From contig OZ035960.1 in assembly GCA_964034945.1 (NCBI GenBank), positions 113,681,324 to 113,745,323 of the forward strand: DNA of 64,000 nucleotides, read 5' to 3'. Below, piece by piece: positions 47,676-58,531 of this stretch. The DNA is from Chrysopilus asiliformis (taxonomy: Eukaryota; Arthropoda; Insecta; Diptera; Rhagionidae). The notes below the pieces were generated by a model, which worked only from the letters and a program-made list of their open reading frames with translations, was not told where the DNA came from and ran no database searches. The translations under genes were made by a program, and so were the position numbers. Every line of letters begins with the position of its first letter. The first letter of the stretch is position 1.

Positions 47676-48060
47676 TATTCGAAAAAGGCTTAAAACTGTC
47701 GTGGCAGTTAGAGTGTTAAGGAACTTAGCCTAGCATTTTACGGAAAACGAATCTGCGTAAAATTTCAAGTCGCTAGCTCAATCCGTGCGCCCGCAATCCG
47801 CGCCACGGACAGACGGACGGACGGACATGGAAAATTTAATTTTTTTATCATTCTAAACACACTGGTGTAATTCATTTTTGTGTGTGATAACGGGATCGTG
47901 GCGTTACAAACGGTAAGGCAAATTTAATATACCCTAGACGAGGAAGTGGGGCGTCCCCCACTTCTTCGTCTTGCCTGTATTTTGACAGTTTCGTTCAGTC
48001 CCATGTTCATGCCCAATCTGTGTGTAAACATAGTCTTTGGTTTCACCATACGGGTATAAA

Positions 48061-49341
48061 AATGAAATGGAATGAATACAATTCGTTTTCCAGTAATTTT
48101 TATTTATTTTGAGGAAAAGCTCCATTTTTCAACGAGACCAAAAATATTAGAAAACAAAAGCTTCATTTTTGTAGAAGATAAAAGCTAATCTTAATATCAA
48201 TTAATTAATAGACTAAAATGTAACTTAATTAACAATTTTAAAAAAGGTTTGAAAAGCGAATAATCGGGAATTTGTCTTTAAAAATAGGACAGCTTCTAGT
48301 ATGTCTGGCTTCTTTCCGGCCCTTAAATCCGATCTTACGATTTGGGGGCTGAAAACCACCGCTCTACAGACCCCTGAGTCGGTGGCAATGGTGATGAAAC
48401 CGGCATTTTAAACAATTTCAGAGTATTTTAGCAATTTCTTGCAAAAATGGATAAAATTTTTAGATGTTTTAGTTTAAAAACTAAACTATTTGAGGTTGAA
48501 AATTTCATTTTTTCGTCTATTCCGTTTAGTTTTGTAAGACTGTAGGAAAGAAATGTACACAATAATGAGAATATTAAAAAAAGTTGAAATTTTTTACTTT
48601 CTTACACGATTTAGAATAATAAATTGTTCTTTCTTAAATTGGTTTAACAATGCTTCGCTGGTTTAAATTGCCTTAGAATCAAAACCTTTGATCTAAATTT
48701 AGATTTCAAGAAAAATAAAAAAATTGACCGAAAAAATCATAGCTGTGGGCAACAAAAAAAAGCCTAAAGCCAGAAAAAGTTTTTTTTGTCAAAATATTAT
48801 CTCGGTGTTTCCCTGCAATTAAAGCATTACGCCATGTAGAAAAAAAATGTCGTCGGTCATAAAGCACTAATGCTTTAAGTGTTCAAGGTCTTGTTTTATA
48901 GCAAACATTATTTTTTGTTTCTGACCAGATTTTTTTTTTACAAAGAGGATTACTATCAACTAAAACACAAATAACGATAGATAAGTTAGCCAAGAATGTT
49001 TGCAAAGCTGAGAGGTAATTGACAAAAAACACAAAATGTGTTAATAATGATGGGAAAATTGTTACCTTTAAATGTAAATCTTGTATTGAAAGAGTATTTA
49101 TCTGTTGGTTTTTATCCAAACTAGGGACGAGAATCTCTATCGACATTTCTTTGTGATTAGGTGAAAGCAAATTTGTTACAAAATGTCGTTACAGAGTTTA
49201 GTTAAAATTTGATTCAATTTTTTTTCTTTTCGAAAGTCTAAAAATAGTCTAAAAATAGGCATTCTGTTTAAATATTGAAATTCTGTGCATAAACTGACGG
49301 AAGTCCATAAACCGGCGCGTTCATAAAGGACGGTTTCCTTG
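48061..49341. other. Gene-free stretch
   Basis: AT-rich sequence with no recognised gene or repeat. A minus-strand ORF at 49066-49170 begins with ATG and ends at a donor-like AAG|GTAACA, but it resembles nothing I know and has no partner exon. Confidence 0.5.
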
Positions 49342-49588
49342 TTAACACTCTAACTGCCATGACAGTTTTAAGCCGTTTTCGAATATTTAGTTGTCAGTCA
49401 AAAAGGCACTAAGAGAAAAAAAAAATGAAACAAAATTATACCTAAATGTTATTTTATTACCATAAAAGGTGTGCAACTACAAAAAAAATCGTTGCGGTTG
49501 CAGCGAACACTTTAATAATTTTCATTGTGGCCGTTGTGTACAGTTAGGTGTCAGGTCTTTTTGACTGACGTGGCAGTTAGAGTGTTAA
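49342..49588. repeat. TTAA-flanked MITE (piggyBac-like), uninterrupted copy
   Basis: Termini TTAACACTCTAACTGCCATG and CGTGGCAGTTAGAGTGTTAA. It is the uninterrupted relative (reverse orientation) of the copy at 46880-47719, and shows both pre-insertion sites. Confidence 0.9.
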
Positions 49589-51113
49589 AGGCTGCGAAAT
49601 ATTTTTTTTTCAATTTTTAGTTCACGATATTGTAATAAAAAACCTTTTTTTTACTATATTTTACAAAAACCACTCTTGTGATGCAATTGTTGAACAATTT
49701 TAAAAGCACTCATGAAATCAAACCCACTTTAAAGAAATTACTCTATTTTCGGGCACAACAATGAAAAAAACATCCGATTTAATGACCTAATTAGAATAAT
49801 TTCCGCTTTTTTTCATTGATGAAATAATCCAGAAACATGCGAAAAATGAAAAATGCTTTAAAAAAAGATATTTCTATTGTATCCAAAAAGGGCCCTTTGA
49901 ATTCACATATGAATGGCGTTTAGAATGGTTTCATCAATCAAATATTCATAAAAGTGACATTTTGTATTTTTTATTTAGGAATTTTTTTTAATTGCACTCT
50001 ATTAGTGCTCTATTACGGTTTTTTCATTATATTTGGTTATTTACAGACTTTTTAATCCAAATTGAAACTTTTATACATCAAAAAAAACAATTTTCACATC
50101 AAATTCATCAGTTTACAAATCAAATTCGTCTAAAAACATGTTAACCTGGAGTGGTATTCCGTAACTTGATTCAAGCGTTTGTTTCGAGTTAGAAGAAAAA
50201 GTGGTATTTGCTATCTCGGTTTCTCTCTGTCATTTAGTTCGATCTAAACAAAGACAGCGAATACTTCTTGTTCCTCTAACTCGAAACAAACGCTTGAAAC
50301 AAGTTACGGAATATCCCTCCTTGTTTCCTTTTGTGTTGAATTTGATTTTCGTGAATATTTTCAAGCTCAATTACCATCGGGAAATCTTCATGAAAAAAAA
50401 ATAGGTACTCTAGTCTTGTGTTACGAATATGTCACTATAAACAAATGCTTCCAGCGTACTTTTCTGGAAAAAAAGAAATCACCTGCGGCGCATTTAATTA
50501 CAAAGATTTCGAAAAATCTTCCACGCGGCGCTGCGCAATTTGGTTTGTATTCTAAAAATAAATTAGCGTAATTTGGAAAAAAACGCGTAAGAGACAATTT
50601 TTGTTGCAAGCGCCCGTTTGGCTTTTCGAGTACTTTTGGATTATCTTCGGGCAACAAAAGCTTTCCTCTTCCCACTCCCTCCACCGATTATCTGTCACGG
50701 ATTACTTATTTGTGCTTGATTTCAATCTCAGTGCTAAATGCAATGACAAATTGTAACTGCGTGCGTGTTTTGCAAAGGAAATAAGAAAAAATTTCGTCTG
50801 CGGCGCATTTTATCGACGATGACTGGTATTATTCGTAGAAAATGAATGGCACATGATTTTGACATGAGCACCAAAACTATCGTCTTTATCACCAGTAATT
50901 AGCTACCCCCATTCAGAAGAAACTGGTTTTGTGATTTTCGCAGGGGTGGGAGGGGTGGAGCGATTTCTAGTTGCATCATTGAACTGCCTGCCCTCCTCGC
51001 CAATCATCTAACTTTTTCGCAATTTTTTGTAAGGAGTTAAGACCCGCTGTTACACTGCTGCAAACTCTACCCGCTTCCTCTTGAATGTGTGACGTATTTT
51101 AAGGACAGCCCCT
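49589..51113. other. Gene-free stretch with one MITE
   Basis: AT-rich. Apart from the MITE at 50148-50320, the piece at 50980-51110 (TTTTTCGCAATTTTTTG ... GTGACGTATTTTAAGGACAG) resembles the GGGCTGTCCATAAA repeat family. No ORF is credible. Confidence 0.5.
50148..50320. repeat. MITE with about 45-bp terminal inverted repeats
   Basis: Starts GGAGTGGTATTCCGTAACTT and ends AAGTTACGGAATATCCCTCC. The arms also pair through CAAGCGTTTGTTTCGAGTTA. The unpaired centre is about 80 bp. Confidence 0.88.
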
Positions 51114-51316
51114 TGGGTACCAATCATGTATTCCGACGCGTCTCTGTCTTTCGACTTCGACGCAGCTTTTAACTCTTAACCGTCACTATGAATCGAAACG
51201 TGATTCTGACTATCACTCCAGGAAATTTGAAGCTGCTGACATGGCGAAGCAAAGAGTTAAAAGCTGCGTCGAAGTCGAAAGACAGAGACGCGTCGGAATA
51301 CATGATTGGTGCCCAG
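51114..51316. repeat. Foldback MITE family D, copy 2
   Basis: Starts GGGTACCAATCATGTATTCC and ends GGAATACATGATTGGTGCCC. Arms of about 70 bp contain GACGCGTCTCTGTCTTTCGA. It is shorter in the middle than the copy at 42489. Confidence 0.85.
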
Positions 51317-52119
51317 GTTGGAGGACATATTTGGATGTTTTCACATCCGATAATTTCTTTTTTAAGTCTGTGATTTTTTTCGATTTTTGAAGTTAGCCTG
51401 AACTGCCTGAACGTTCGTCAAAATCTTAAACTTGTTTTAAGTTTCTGGAGCCGGCACTACAGCTTATGTCGAGTCTGAATCTCGTCTTTGACAAACCTTC
51501 ATTGTTATTGTTAGTATTTACTCTTTAATTCTCCAATTCTAGACACTCAAAAGATTTTCTCTAATCAAAAGTTCTATTCAAAATGCAAATATCTCCTATA
51601 AAATGTTCGAATCAAATTAGTCCAAGTTTGTGTGAAAAAAGTGTTTTCTACAGAAAGTAAAAAGTTGAAACGAAAAGAAAAAACGATTTACTTGTGACAA
51701 TTCACTTTTTATACGAATGACATTCGCACGTGGGTGACGATCTGCTCTTATACGATAAGTTCACAGACCTCAAAACAATTTCATGTTGCTGGATTTTCGA
51801 CGAACGTTTACTTTTCTAAATTTAAAACGATCGGATGCTTTTTATGGAATTACTTGCCACAAAAGATTACTGATTGATAAACAATTTTGGTGATGTAAAT
51901 GAAACCAGATTTTTCAGATGTTTCGGATTGTGTACTTACAGCTGATAGTTAAAATGCGCTCCACATCAGATATTGTTCAAGAGGAGTGTAAAAAAATTTT
52001 TGTTCTTTAAATGAAGTGTTTTTGAAGTGTTTCTTAATCGGGTTTTTTGATCATATATAAACAATGAGCCGCAGTTTTATGTCTTTTTTAGGAATGGAAG
52101 AAAGATTTTAGAAGCGAAT
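51317..52119. other. Gene-free stretch
   Basis: AT-rich sequence. I see no gene and no clear repeat. Confidence 0.5.
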
Positions 52120-52225
52120 AAGGAGCTGTCCATAAAATACGTCACATTAATTTCAGGATTTTTGAAACTTTTTCTCGTTCTTTTTTTTGCATAAAGTTTA
52201 GAACTACCGTCACAATTTGGTAAAC
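52120..52225. repeat. GGGCTGTCCATAAA-type repeat fragment
   Basis: GGAGCTGTCCATAAAATACG followed by TCACATTAATTTCAGG and ACTACCGTCACAATTTGG, like the repeats at 7808, 30281 and 32470. It lies next to the LINE fragment. Confidence 0.55.
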
Positions 52226-52239
52226 CCCTCTTTCTCTCT

Positions 52240-53458
52240 CTCGGCACTGCAACCGGTTTCCGGTCTTGGCCGCAATGTCTCTCGCCAGAGGTCGCGGTCA
52301 CGTGCAGATGTCCTACAGTTTTGCATCCCAATTCTCTTCGTGTCCTGGTGAACGCCGTCTGAGGTTGGGTTGAGGTCATTCTCGTCGCCTTGTTGTTAAT
52401 AACTTACCGCAGAAGATTTTCCGAGCCGGGTCACTTTGACTCATTTGAGTGACATTAGCTGCGTTCCCAATCCATGAAAAACCTACTGCGGAGTACTGCG
52501 GAACGCTCGCATCTACACATCCTCTCATTCCGAATCTTAGGATTTGCTTGCAATCATTTAAAAGTGCGTTCCCGACAAAAATTACTGGCAAGTACTGCGC
52601 AGTAGTTTTTACATGGGTCGGGAACGCAGCTATTATCAGCCCACCGGAGTGTGTTAAGTCTCATAAGCTTGACTACGGGCACGTCCTGATATATCTCATA
52701 GACCTCACTCAGAAAAATGTCCAGGTCAACTTTTTGTCAGGTTAACTCTGACATTACAGAGGTGTCTGTAAGCCAGCTAGCGGTCAGAGTTAACCTATTT
52801 AAGGTCAACTCGTGCAGCTCCCAATGCCCTACTTCACCTGCTGGTGGCTTAATTTCAGAATTTCTCCGACCATAGGTCAACTCAGTTTTACTTGCCCACA
52901 TGCAGGCGAACGCGCGCCTGCCCGAGGCCAATTACGCCGTATGTAGGTCGTCGAGTTAGCCTCCATATTTCTGAGTGCTCGTCATTGTAGAGTCTTCGGA
53001 AACGTCCTCCCTCATGTATGGGGCCAAAGATCCTTCTGAGTATCTTCTTCTGAAACGCGGACAAGAGGTCGATATTATATTTGCTTAGTACCTAAATCTC
53101 AGAGGAATACATGAGGACTGGCAGGATCACGGTCCTGTACAGTTGCAGTTTGGTTATTATAGTTAGGTTTTTCGACCTGAAGAGTTTTTAAGTTTTTATA
53201 CTGGAAGCTGTAGTAGGTTTTGTTGGCTTTAAGCAGCCGTGCGCGGATTTCTTCATTTAGGTTTTTGTAGGCTGCTACTTTTGACCCTAAGTAGTTGAAG
53301 CTTCGTGCAACTTCAAGGTTGTTGTGATTTCCTACCCGTATACTTTGACCATAATCCGATGGTTGATTTGACGCTGACGATGCTACCACATACTTAGTTT
53401 TGCTTTCGTTTATGTAAACCCCTCCCCTTATTAAAACTGTGACGCATTTTAAGCACAA
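52240..53458 (-). pseudogene. LINE reverse transcriptase 3' fragment (broken)
   Basis: Minus-strand translation from 53458 gives GGVYINESKTKYVVASSASN, SFNYLGSKVAAYKNLNEEIR and RLLKANKTYYSFQ. It continues after frame changes as LYRTVILPVLMYSSEI, LLSAFQKKILRRIFGPIHEG and RRPTYGVIGL. The end (52250-52400) reads DGVHQDTKRIGMQNCRTSAR and DRDLWRETL, a typical LINE C-terminus. This order (after the YADD box) is that of RTE/Jockey-like LINE polymerases. Several frameshifts and stops occur, and a TA-flanked MITE splits it. Non-functional. Confidence 0.85.
52455..52632. repeat. TA-flanked MITE inside the LINE fragment
   Basis: Starts TAGCTGCGTTCCCAATCCAT and ends ATGGGTCGGGAACGCAGCTA; the arms continue through AAAAACTACTGCG and AGTACTGCG. 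It separates the LINE C-terminal segment from the rest. Confidence 0.85.
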
Positions 53459-53689
53459 CCCTTAATAGAAAAAGACTTTCAATTTTTGTACATAATTTGG
53501 AATTTTTGGAAAAAAAAATCTGTGGACTTTATTACTCAATGTTGAAACGTTTTTTGGTGCATCCAAACATTTTTGTCTAAAACTCACTCGCAATAGTGAT
53601 TCAAACACAAAAAAATTCACGATTTCGACATGTGGGTTGGTCCACTCTAGCTTTTAACGCCTCATTTTACCTAGACCCTCTCGTGCAGC

Positions 53690-53935
53690 TGCACCCACGT
53701 ACGACTTCTTCCTTGAGCCTCCCCGTTTTCGTACAGTAAAGTTTAGGGGTTCCTTCATTCCGCGAACAACAAGACTTTGGAACGATTAACCATCCGATGT
53801 GTTCCCTCCGGAGTATAACCCGCAGAAGTTCAAGGAGAACATAGACCGACATCTCCTTTTGTCCTTCCGACCATCCTGAGCTGTGCTTCGACATTAAAGG
53901 GTCTTCCCCTAAGGTCTGGCTGGAACTAAAAAAAA
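53690..53935 (+). pseudogene. LINE 3' end, copy 1 (second LINE lineage)
   Basis: Plus-strand translation gives FRTVKFRGSFIPRTTRLWND, then PSDVFPPEYN and KFKENIDRHLLLSFRPS stop, the classical C-terminus of CR1/Jockey-like LINEs. One in-frame stop follows RLWND. The 3' UTR is GAGCTGTGCTTCGACATTAA ... CCTAAGGTCTGGCTGGAACT and a short A-run. Only this 3' piece is present (5' truncated). Confidence 0.85.
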
Positions 53936-53974
53936 ACCAAATCTCGTGCCGAAATGACACAGTAAAGTATAGTT

Positions 53975-54226
53975 TACAGTAATCCCTCCAACTCCGCGGT
54001 AGATACGTTCCACAAAAACAGCGCGCAAACCGAAACCGCGCACTGTGAACCCTACTTCGTATGAAATTTTGGGGTTAGAAACATGTTTTTTTTAACGAAA
54101 ATTATAAAAAAAACCGCGCAGCTGCGAAATTTTTACCGCGCAGTTCGAAATTTTGGTATTAAAAACTTAACCGCGCAGTTACGAAACCGCGCAGTTAGAA
54201 ACCGCGCAGTTGGAGGGATTACTGTA
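53975..54226. repeat. Mariner/pogo-type MITE
   Basis: Terminal inverted repeats TACAGTAATCCCTCCAACTC and GTTGGAGGGATTACTGTA, TA at both edges. The right half has three tandem AACCGCGCAGTTA(C/G)GAA units. No transposase ORF. Confidence 0.88.
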
Positions 54227-55248
54227 TTTTCAACTTTAGCTGTTCTAACTTTGACGGGTCCACATCAAACTTTACTGCGGCGTTTCTGAACACACCTCAG
54301 GTGAAATAACGTACAAAAAAAAAAGTAAACTGCAATTTATTAATTTGACAAAAAAAAAATTGGAATTGGAAATATTTTTTTTTGTAATTTCTTATTTGTA
54401 CAGCTGATAGCTAAAATGGTCGTGAAAACCACATTTTCTTAAAGGCCGCAGATTTACAAACAGCTTAGACGCTAAATACACAAAGTGGCTTCTGGCTTAA
54501 AACTAATATCAATACGTTATACAAACAAAGTCATTTTAAGCATGATTTTCATTTGAACAAGATTAGAATCACTGCTACGCTTTAATGAAACGAGATTAAT
54601 AAAGAAAACATAATTTTTTTTTGTAAAATTTGTAAAGAGAGAGTTTTTAATTTCTGAATGCGGGGATTAAATGCTCATTACGCGGGTTTATGATGTCATC
54701 CATAAAATTGTATATTAACAAACCTTTAGCCGAGATAAATAGTGTATTAACCTTAAACAGCAGTTATGAAAAAAAAAATTTTTTTTGATGGCTAATAAGT
54801 TTTGCAACTTTTTGTTCAAAATATAATACTTAGTTGTGTTAGCGATCGAATTTGCTATATCGACTAAATTTCTATATTTTCGCTCAAATGGCCTTTACTG
54901 AAAACAACCAACAAACAAAATATGTAGGTATCAATAAAGAAATTATTTTTAGAGCTTTTAGTTGATGTTAATGACTTTTCTGAATGCGAGAAATTTTACT
55001 GATGGTAATATACATATGTGAATATACGATGAAATGCAAAGGGCTTTGTTATTTCTAAATATAGCGCTTTATTTATTTTTTTTAGTTCGTTTCGTATATA
55101 CAAATTGAAATACAGTGAATTATGCTTGATTTTTTATGTTCCGTTCCGTAAGTGTAAGCAAATTGATAAAATTATTGAGAAGAATGTATGGAATTTTAGT
55201 ATTTAGTTTAACTAAACAAAAATATGTAGCAGTAAATTGACCTAATTA
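54227..55248. other. Gene-free stretch
   Basis: AT-rich, no gene. No clear repeat boundary is seen. Confidence 0.5.
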
Positions 55249-55770
55249 CCATTAATTTATATAAAAAAATCCCCTCAGCTGTTCGGATCTCCTTCCAGAA
55301 CCATTAATTTATATAAAAAAAATCCCTAAGCTGCTCGGATCTCCTTCCAGAACCATTAATTTATATAAAAAAAATCCCTAAGCTGCTCGGATCTCCTTCC
55401 AGAACCATTGATTTATATATAAAAAAATCCCTAAGCTGCTCGGATCTCCTTCCAGAACCATTAATTTATATAAAAAAAATCCCTAAGCTGCTCGGATCTC
55501 CTTCCAGAACCATTAATTTATATAAAAAAATCCCCTCAGCTGTTCGGATCTCCTTCCAGAACCATTAATTTATATAAAAAAATCCATAAGCTGCTCGGAT
55601 CTCCTTACAGAACCATTAATTTATATAAAAAAAATCCCTAAGCTGCTCGGATCTCCTTCCAGAACCATTGATTTATATATAAAAAAATCCCTAAGCTGCT
55701 CGGATCTCCTTCCAGAACCATCAATTTATATAAAAAAAATCCCTAAGCTGCTCGGATCTCCTTCCAGAAG
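55249..55770. repeat. 52-bp minisatellite, 10 copies
   Basis: Unit: ACCATTAATTTATATAAAAA, then AATCCC(T/C)(A/C)AGCTG, then CTCGGATCTCCTTCCAGA. CGGATCTCCTT occurs ten times. Variants repeat every five units: CCCTCAGCTGTTCGG in copies 1 and 6, and ACCATTGATTTATATAT in copies 4 and 9. It looks like a duplicated five-unit block. Confidence 0.93.
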
Positions 55771-55959
55771 TTTGTTTTTCCCACTTCCCGACAAGTCAGC
55801 GGGCTGAAATTTTTCATGAAGCTTCTAAATCCCGCAGACATTATGTGAAAAGTCTTAAATCGTGAAATTTCAATAACGGGGAGGATCTCTAGCTAAAAAT
55901 AGGTGCCATGCCATAAAAATTTGTCAGGCTAAACACTTGATTTTTTAAATTACTCGCAG

Positions 55960-56195
55960 TAGGCAGTCCTTGAGCCTCCCCGTTTTCGTACAGTAAAGTT
56001 TAGGGGTTCCTTCATTCCGCGAACAACAAGACTTTGGAATGATTTACCATCCGATGTGTTCCCCCGGACTATAACCCGCAAAAGTTCAAGGAGAACATAA
56101 ACCGACATCTCCTTTCGTTCTTCCGACCATCCTGAGCTGTGCTTCGGCATTAAAGGATCTTCCCCTAAGCTCTGGCTAGAACTATAAAAAAAGTA
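55960..56195 (+). pseudogene. LINE 3' end, copy 2
   Basis: Homologous to 53720-53935 from TTGAGCCTCCCCGTTTTCGT through GAACAACAAGACTTTGGAA to the tail GAGCTGTGCTTCGGCATTAA and GGCTAGAACTATAAAAAAAG. In this copy the RLWND stop is replaced by a sense codon (GATTTACCATCC), showing that the stop in copy 1 is a private mutation. Confidence 0.85.
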
Positions 56196-56280
56196 GGCTG
56201 TAAATTGTACAGGGACCTAGATTTCGTATAAGGCAGTCATGTGCTGTTCACATCAGATATTTTTTTCAGTAGTCTTATCT

Positions 56281-56480
56281 ATAACAAAAGTTGGAGACAA
56301 TAAAGTTTCCTAGAATTGTGTCTTTAACTGGAACTCGATATCTGAAACCGTTGTCGAGATATACCATTGTTTTAAAATATCATTTTTTAGCGGTTATCTC
56401 GAAAACCAACTGGTTTTTCGTGGTTCAGAGTATTAAAATAAATAGCATTCTCCACAATTTTGTTCTTTACAGGCTTTCAA
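56281..56480. repeat. Interspersed repeat, paralog of 59680-59960
   Basis: AAGTTGGAGACAATAAAGTT, CGTTGTCGAGATATACCAT and TCCACAATTTTGTTCTTTAC all recur in the same order at 59686-59870. Class unknown. Confidence 0.6.
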
Positions 56481-56530
56481 TCAAAATGTTTTTGACATCT
56501 TGAATGAAGTTTTAAAATTCAACCGAATAT

Positions 56531-56922
56531 TAAGGTGCCGCTCCACATGAGAGTAAATACCGGCGAGAACCTCTCGATAGCAGCTACTCGCAAATGGACA
56601 CGTCTCAGAGAGTCGCTCGAAGAAACTCGCAAAAACTCGCGAGCTAGTTTCTGCGAGCTGTCAAAAGTGAATCTACTGTCTAGTGGACACGCCTCCACTG
56701 AACTGTCGGAGAGTAACTCGCTAGATACGAACGGCGTTTGAATTTTGCGAGTCGCTCTCGAGAACTCGTCAAATCAAGATGTCAAAAAAATTCAAGATAT
56801 TGTTCTTGAAAAGAGAAAAATCGCCGAAATTAACTCTCAAATAGACAACCTCGAGCGAGTAACTCTCGAGAGTTTTTGAGAGTTACTCGCGGATTTACTC
56901 TCATGTAGAGCGGCACCTTTAG
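56531..56922. repeat. MITE with GGTGCCGCTC ends, copy 1
   Basis: Starts TAAGGTGCCGCTCCACATGA and ends TCATGTAGAGCGGCACCTTTA; the arms also contain GAGAGTAAAT/ATTTACTCTC and many CTCGCGAG words. Copy 2 lies at 58532-59168. Confidence 0.88.
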
Positions 56923-57131
56923 AGGTAGAAATTTTTCATACTCACAATACTTTAGTAGACTACGTACTTCATATAAGAAAGTAAAAATGTTGAAGACAGA
57001 ATTGTTAAAAATATGATTTCACATAATTTTTCCATGCATAAAAATTTAATTCGGTCACTTCTTCTTGCCAGCATGACAAGAAAACAGAACACTTTTTTTT
57101 AAAAAACCAGTGCGTGACTGAATAAGTTGAT

Positions 57132-57246
57132 CTTACAGCCGTATTCTGGCGTTGTGATACTTAAGTCACAAGTCACAAGTCCATAGAATTTGAGGCTCTT
57201 GTGACCGAGTTGTGACTAGTGACCGTAGCTAGAATAAGGCTGTTAG
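57132..57246. repeat. Small MITE with TTACAGCC ends
   Basis: CTTACAGCCGTATTCTGGC at the left and GCTAGAATAAGGCTGTTAG at the right. Inside is GTCACAAGTCACAAGTC. Confidence 0.75.
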
Positions 57247-57429
57247 TATCCACATGGCAATCACAATAAATAAAACATAATTTAATTCTAAGATATTTGC
57301 GGAGCGATCATAATTCTTGTATATCAATATCGGTATCCAATGAGCCGGCGATGTGAATTCTGTTGATTTTCATATGCATCTGATTGGTGGCTAGTCGATC
57401 TGTCTGATCAAATAACATTTTTTTCGATA

Positions 57430-57490
57430 GTTTCAGCCAGAACTTAGGGAAATGCCGAAGCACAGCTCAGGATGGTCAGAAAAACAAAGA
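57430..57490 (-). repeat. LINE 3' tail fragment
   Basis: The reverse complement reads TGAGCTGTGCTTCGGCATTT and CCCTAAGTTCTGGCTGAAAC, the 3' UTR of the LINE at 53690 and 55960. Confidence 0.75.
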
Positions 57491-57984
57491 CATAACATTA
57501 ATTAAAACCTCCAAAAATGTAAACAAAGCATAACGAAACCCAAGCAATAGAAAAACGATATGCGATTCATTCAATGTTTTTCGCCGGCAAATGTTTTGCA
57601 ATGGAGATCCGGTGTTGGAGCTACAAAGACATAATTTAATCATAATAATTTGTTTCTTTTATTTATTTGTTTTTTGTGGGTTAAGGCGTCAATTAAAACC
57701 ACCCATCATGCTGGATTTAAGTGCAACAATTATAATTTTGTGTGATTATTTCAACAATTTTTCTATGAAACAAACCTTGAAAAGGAAATAAATCTTGAAT
57801 GTGGAAATCAAGATTAAGAAAATTGTAAGATTAGTCTCTTTCATCAAACGATTGAACTGATTTTGATCAAACGGTCATCGTTAGAGTGTTTTCAAGCTGT
57901 TTCTTCAAAACTTAAGTTTCTAACCAACATTTCTAATTTCTAGCTTAATTATTTTACGATTCTACGATTTATTTGACGATTCTA

Positions 57985-58046
57985 CGAATTATTTGACGAT
58001 TTATTATAGGCATCACAATGCCTATAATAAATCGTCAAATAATTCG
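57985..58046. repeat. Perfect short hairpin
   Basis: Arms of 29 bp: CGAATTATTTGACGATTTAT ... GGCAT and ATGCC ... ATAAATCGTCAAATAATTCG around a CACA loop. TTTGACGATTCTACGA repeats precede it. Confidence 0.9.
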
Positions 58047-58531
58047 TATAGATGATAATTGAATTCCGATAGAAATATGATTATAACAGACCTCCAGGTT
58101 AATTACCTTCAACTTTTTAATTTAATAGAGTTAATTGCTGATAATGTGGTTTGGCTATCTTGCAGTCAATGTTTCCACATAAAACACATTGCACTGTCAA
58201 ATGGCGATTGTTTTATAATGAATTTGATGAGATTAAATTCAATACTAGTAGATAATGTAAAATAATCGTCAAATTACGGCAAAAACTCGATCCCGCATGA
58301 TAACGTTTTTAGAAATAATCACGCGACGTATCTTTTTTTGCAAGAAAAACCTTCTAAAAGATTTATGGTAGATCGCAAGTCCTTGAAAACCGGTAAAAAA
58401 ATCTGTTTGAAGTAAGAAATATGCTAAAAATCATTTTTGGGAAAGATAAAATGAGCGGTTTTTTACTTAAGTGGATTTTATAAGATATTGTGATTTGTGA
58501 TTATGAAAAATTTCGACCTCTTAATTTCGCC

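Larger units (their letters stand above)
46880..47719. repeat. TTAA-flanked MITE (piggyBac-like) with two insertions
   Basis: Termini TTAACACTCTAACTGCCACG and CGTGGCAGTTAGAGTGTTAA, with TTAA duplicated at both edges. Compared with the 247-bp copy at 49342-49588 it contains two extra blocks: a foldback at 47020-47405 and a TA-flanked MITE at 47467-47675. Both are missing cleanly from the shorter copy. Confidence 0.93.
46862..48060 (-). repeat. Interspersed repeat family B, copy B4, interrupted by nested elements
   Basis: Family B sequence (TGTCCATTTTTGCCCATTAA) is cut at 46880 and resumes at 47720 (GGAACTTAGCCTAGC). The join is exactly where the other copies read GCCCATTAACGAACTTAGCC. Near the right end, about 100 bp (47938-48030) with GACGAGGAAGTGGGG/CCCCCACTTCTTCGTC palindrome is extra compared with copy B2. 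It ends ACCATACGGGTATA. Confidence 0.85.

Noticed and set aside
49066..49170. ATG-started minus-strand exon-like ORF ending at AAG|GTAACA
   Set aside because: No second exon could be joined and the 35-residue peptide is unrecognised; kept only as a note.
55249..55770. Possible CRISPR array because of regular repeats
   Set aside because: The repeats are head-to-tail 52-bp units without unique spacers, in a eukaryotic genome; it is a minisatellite.
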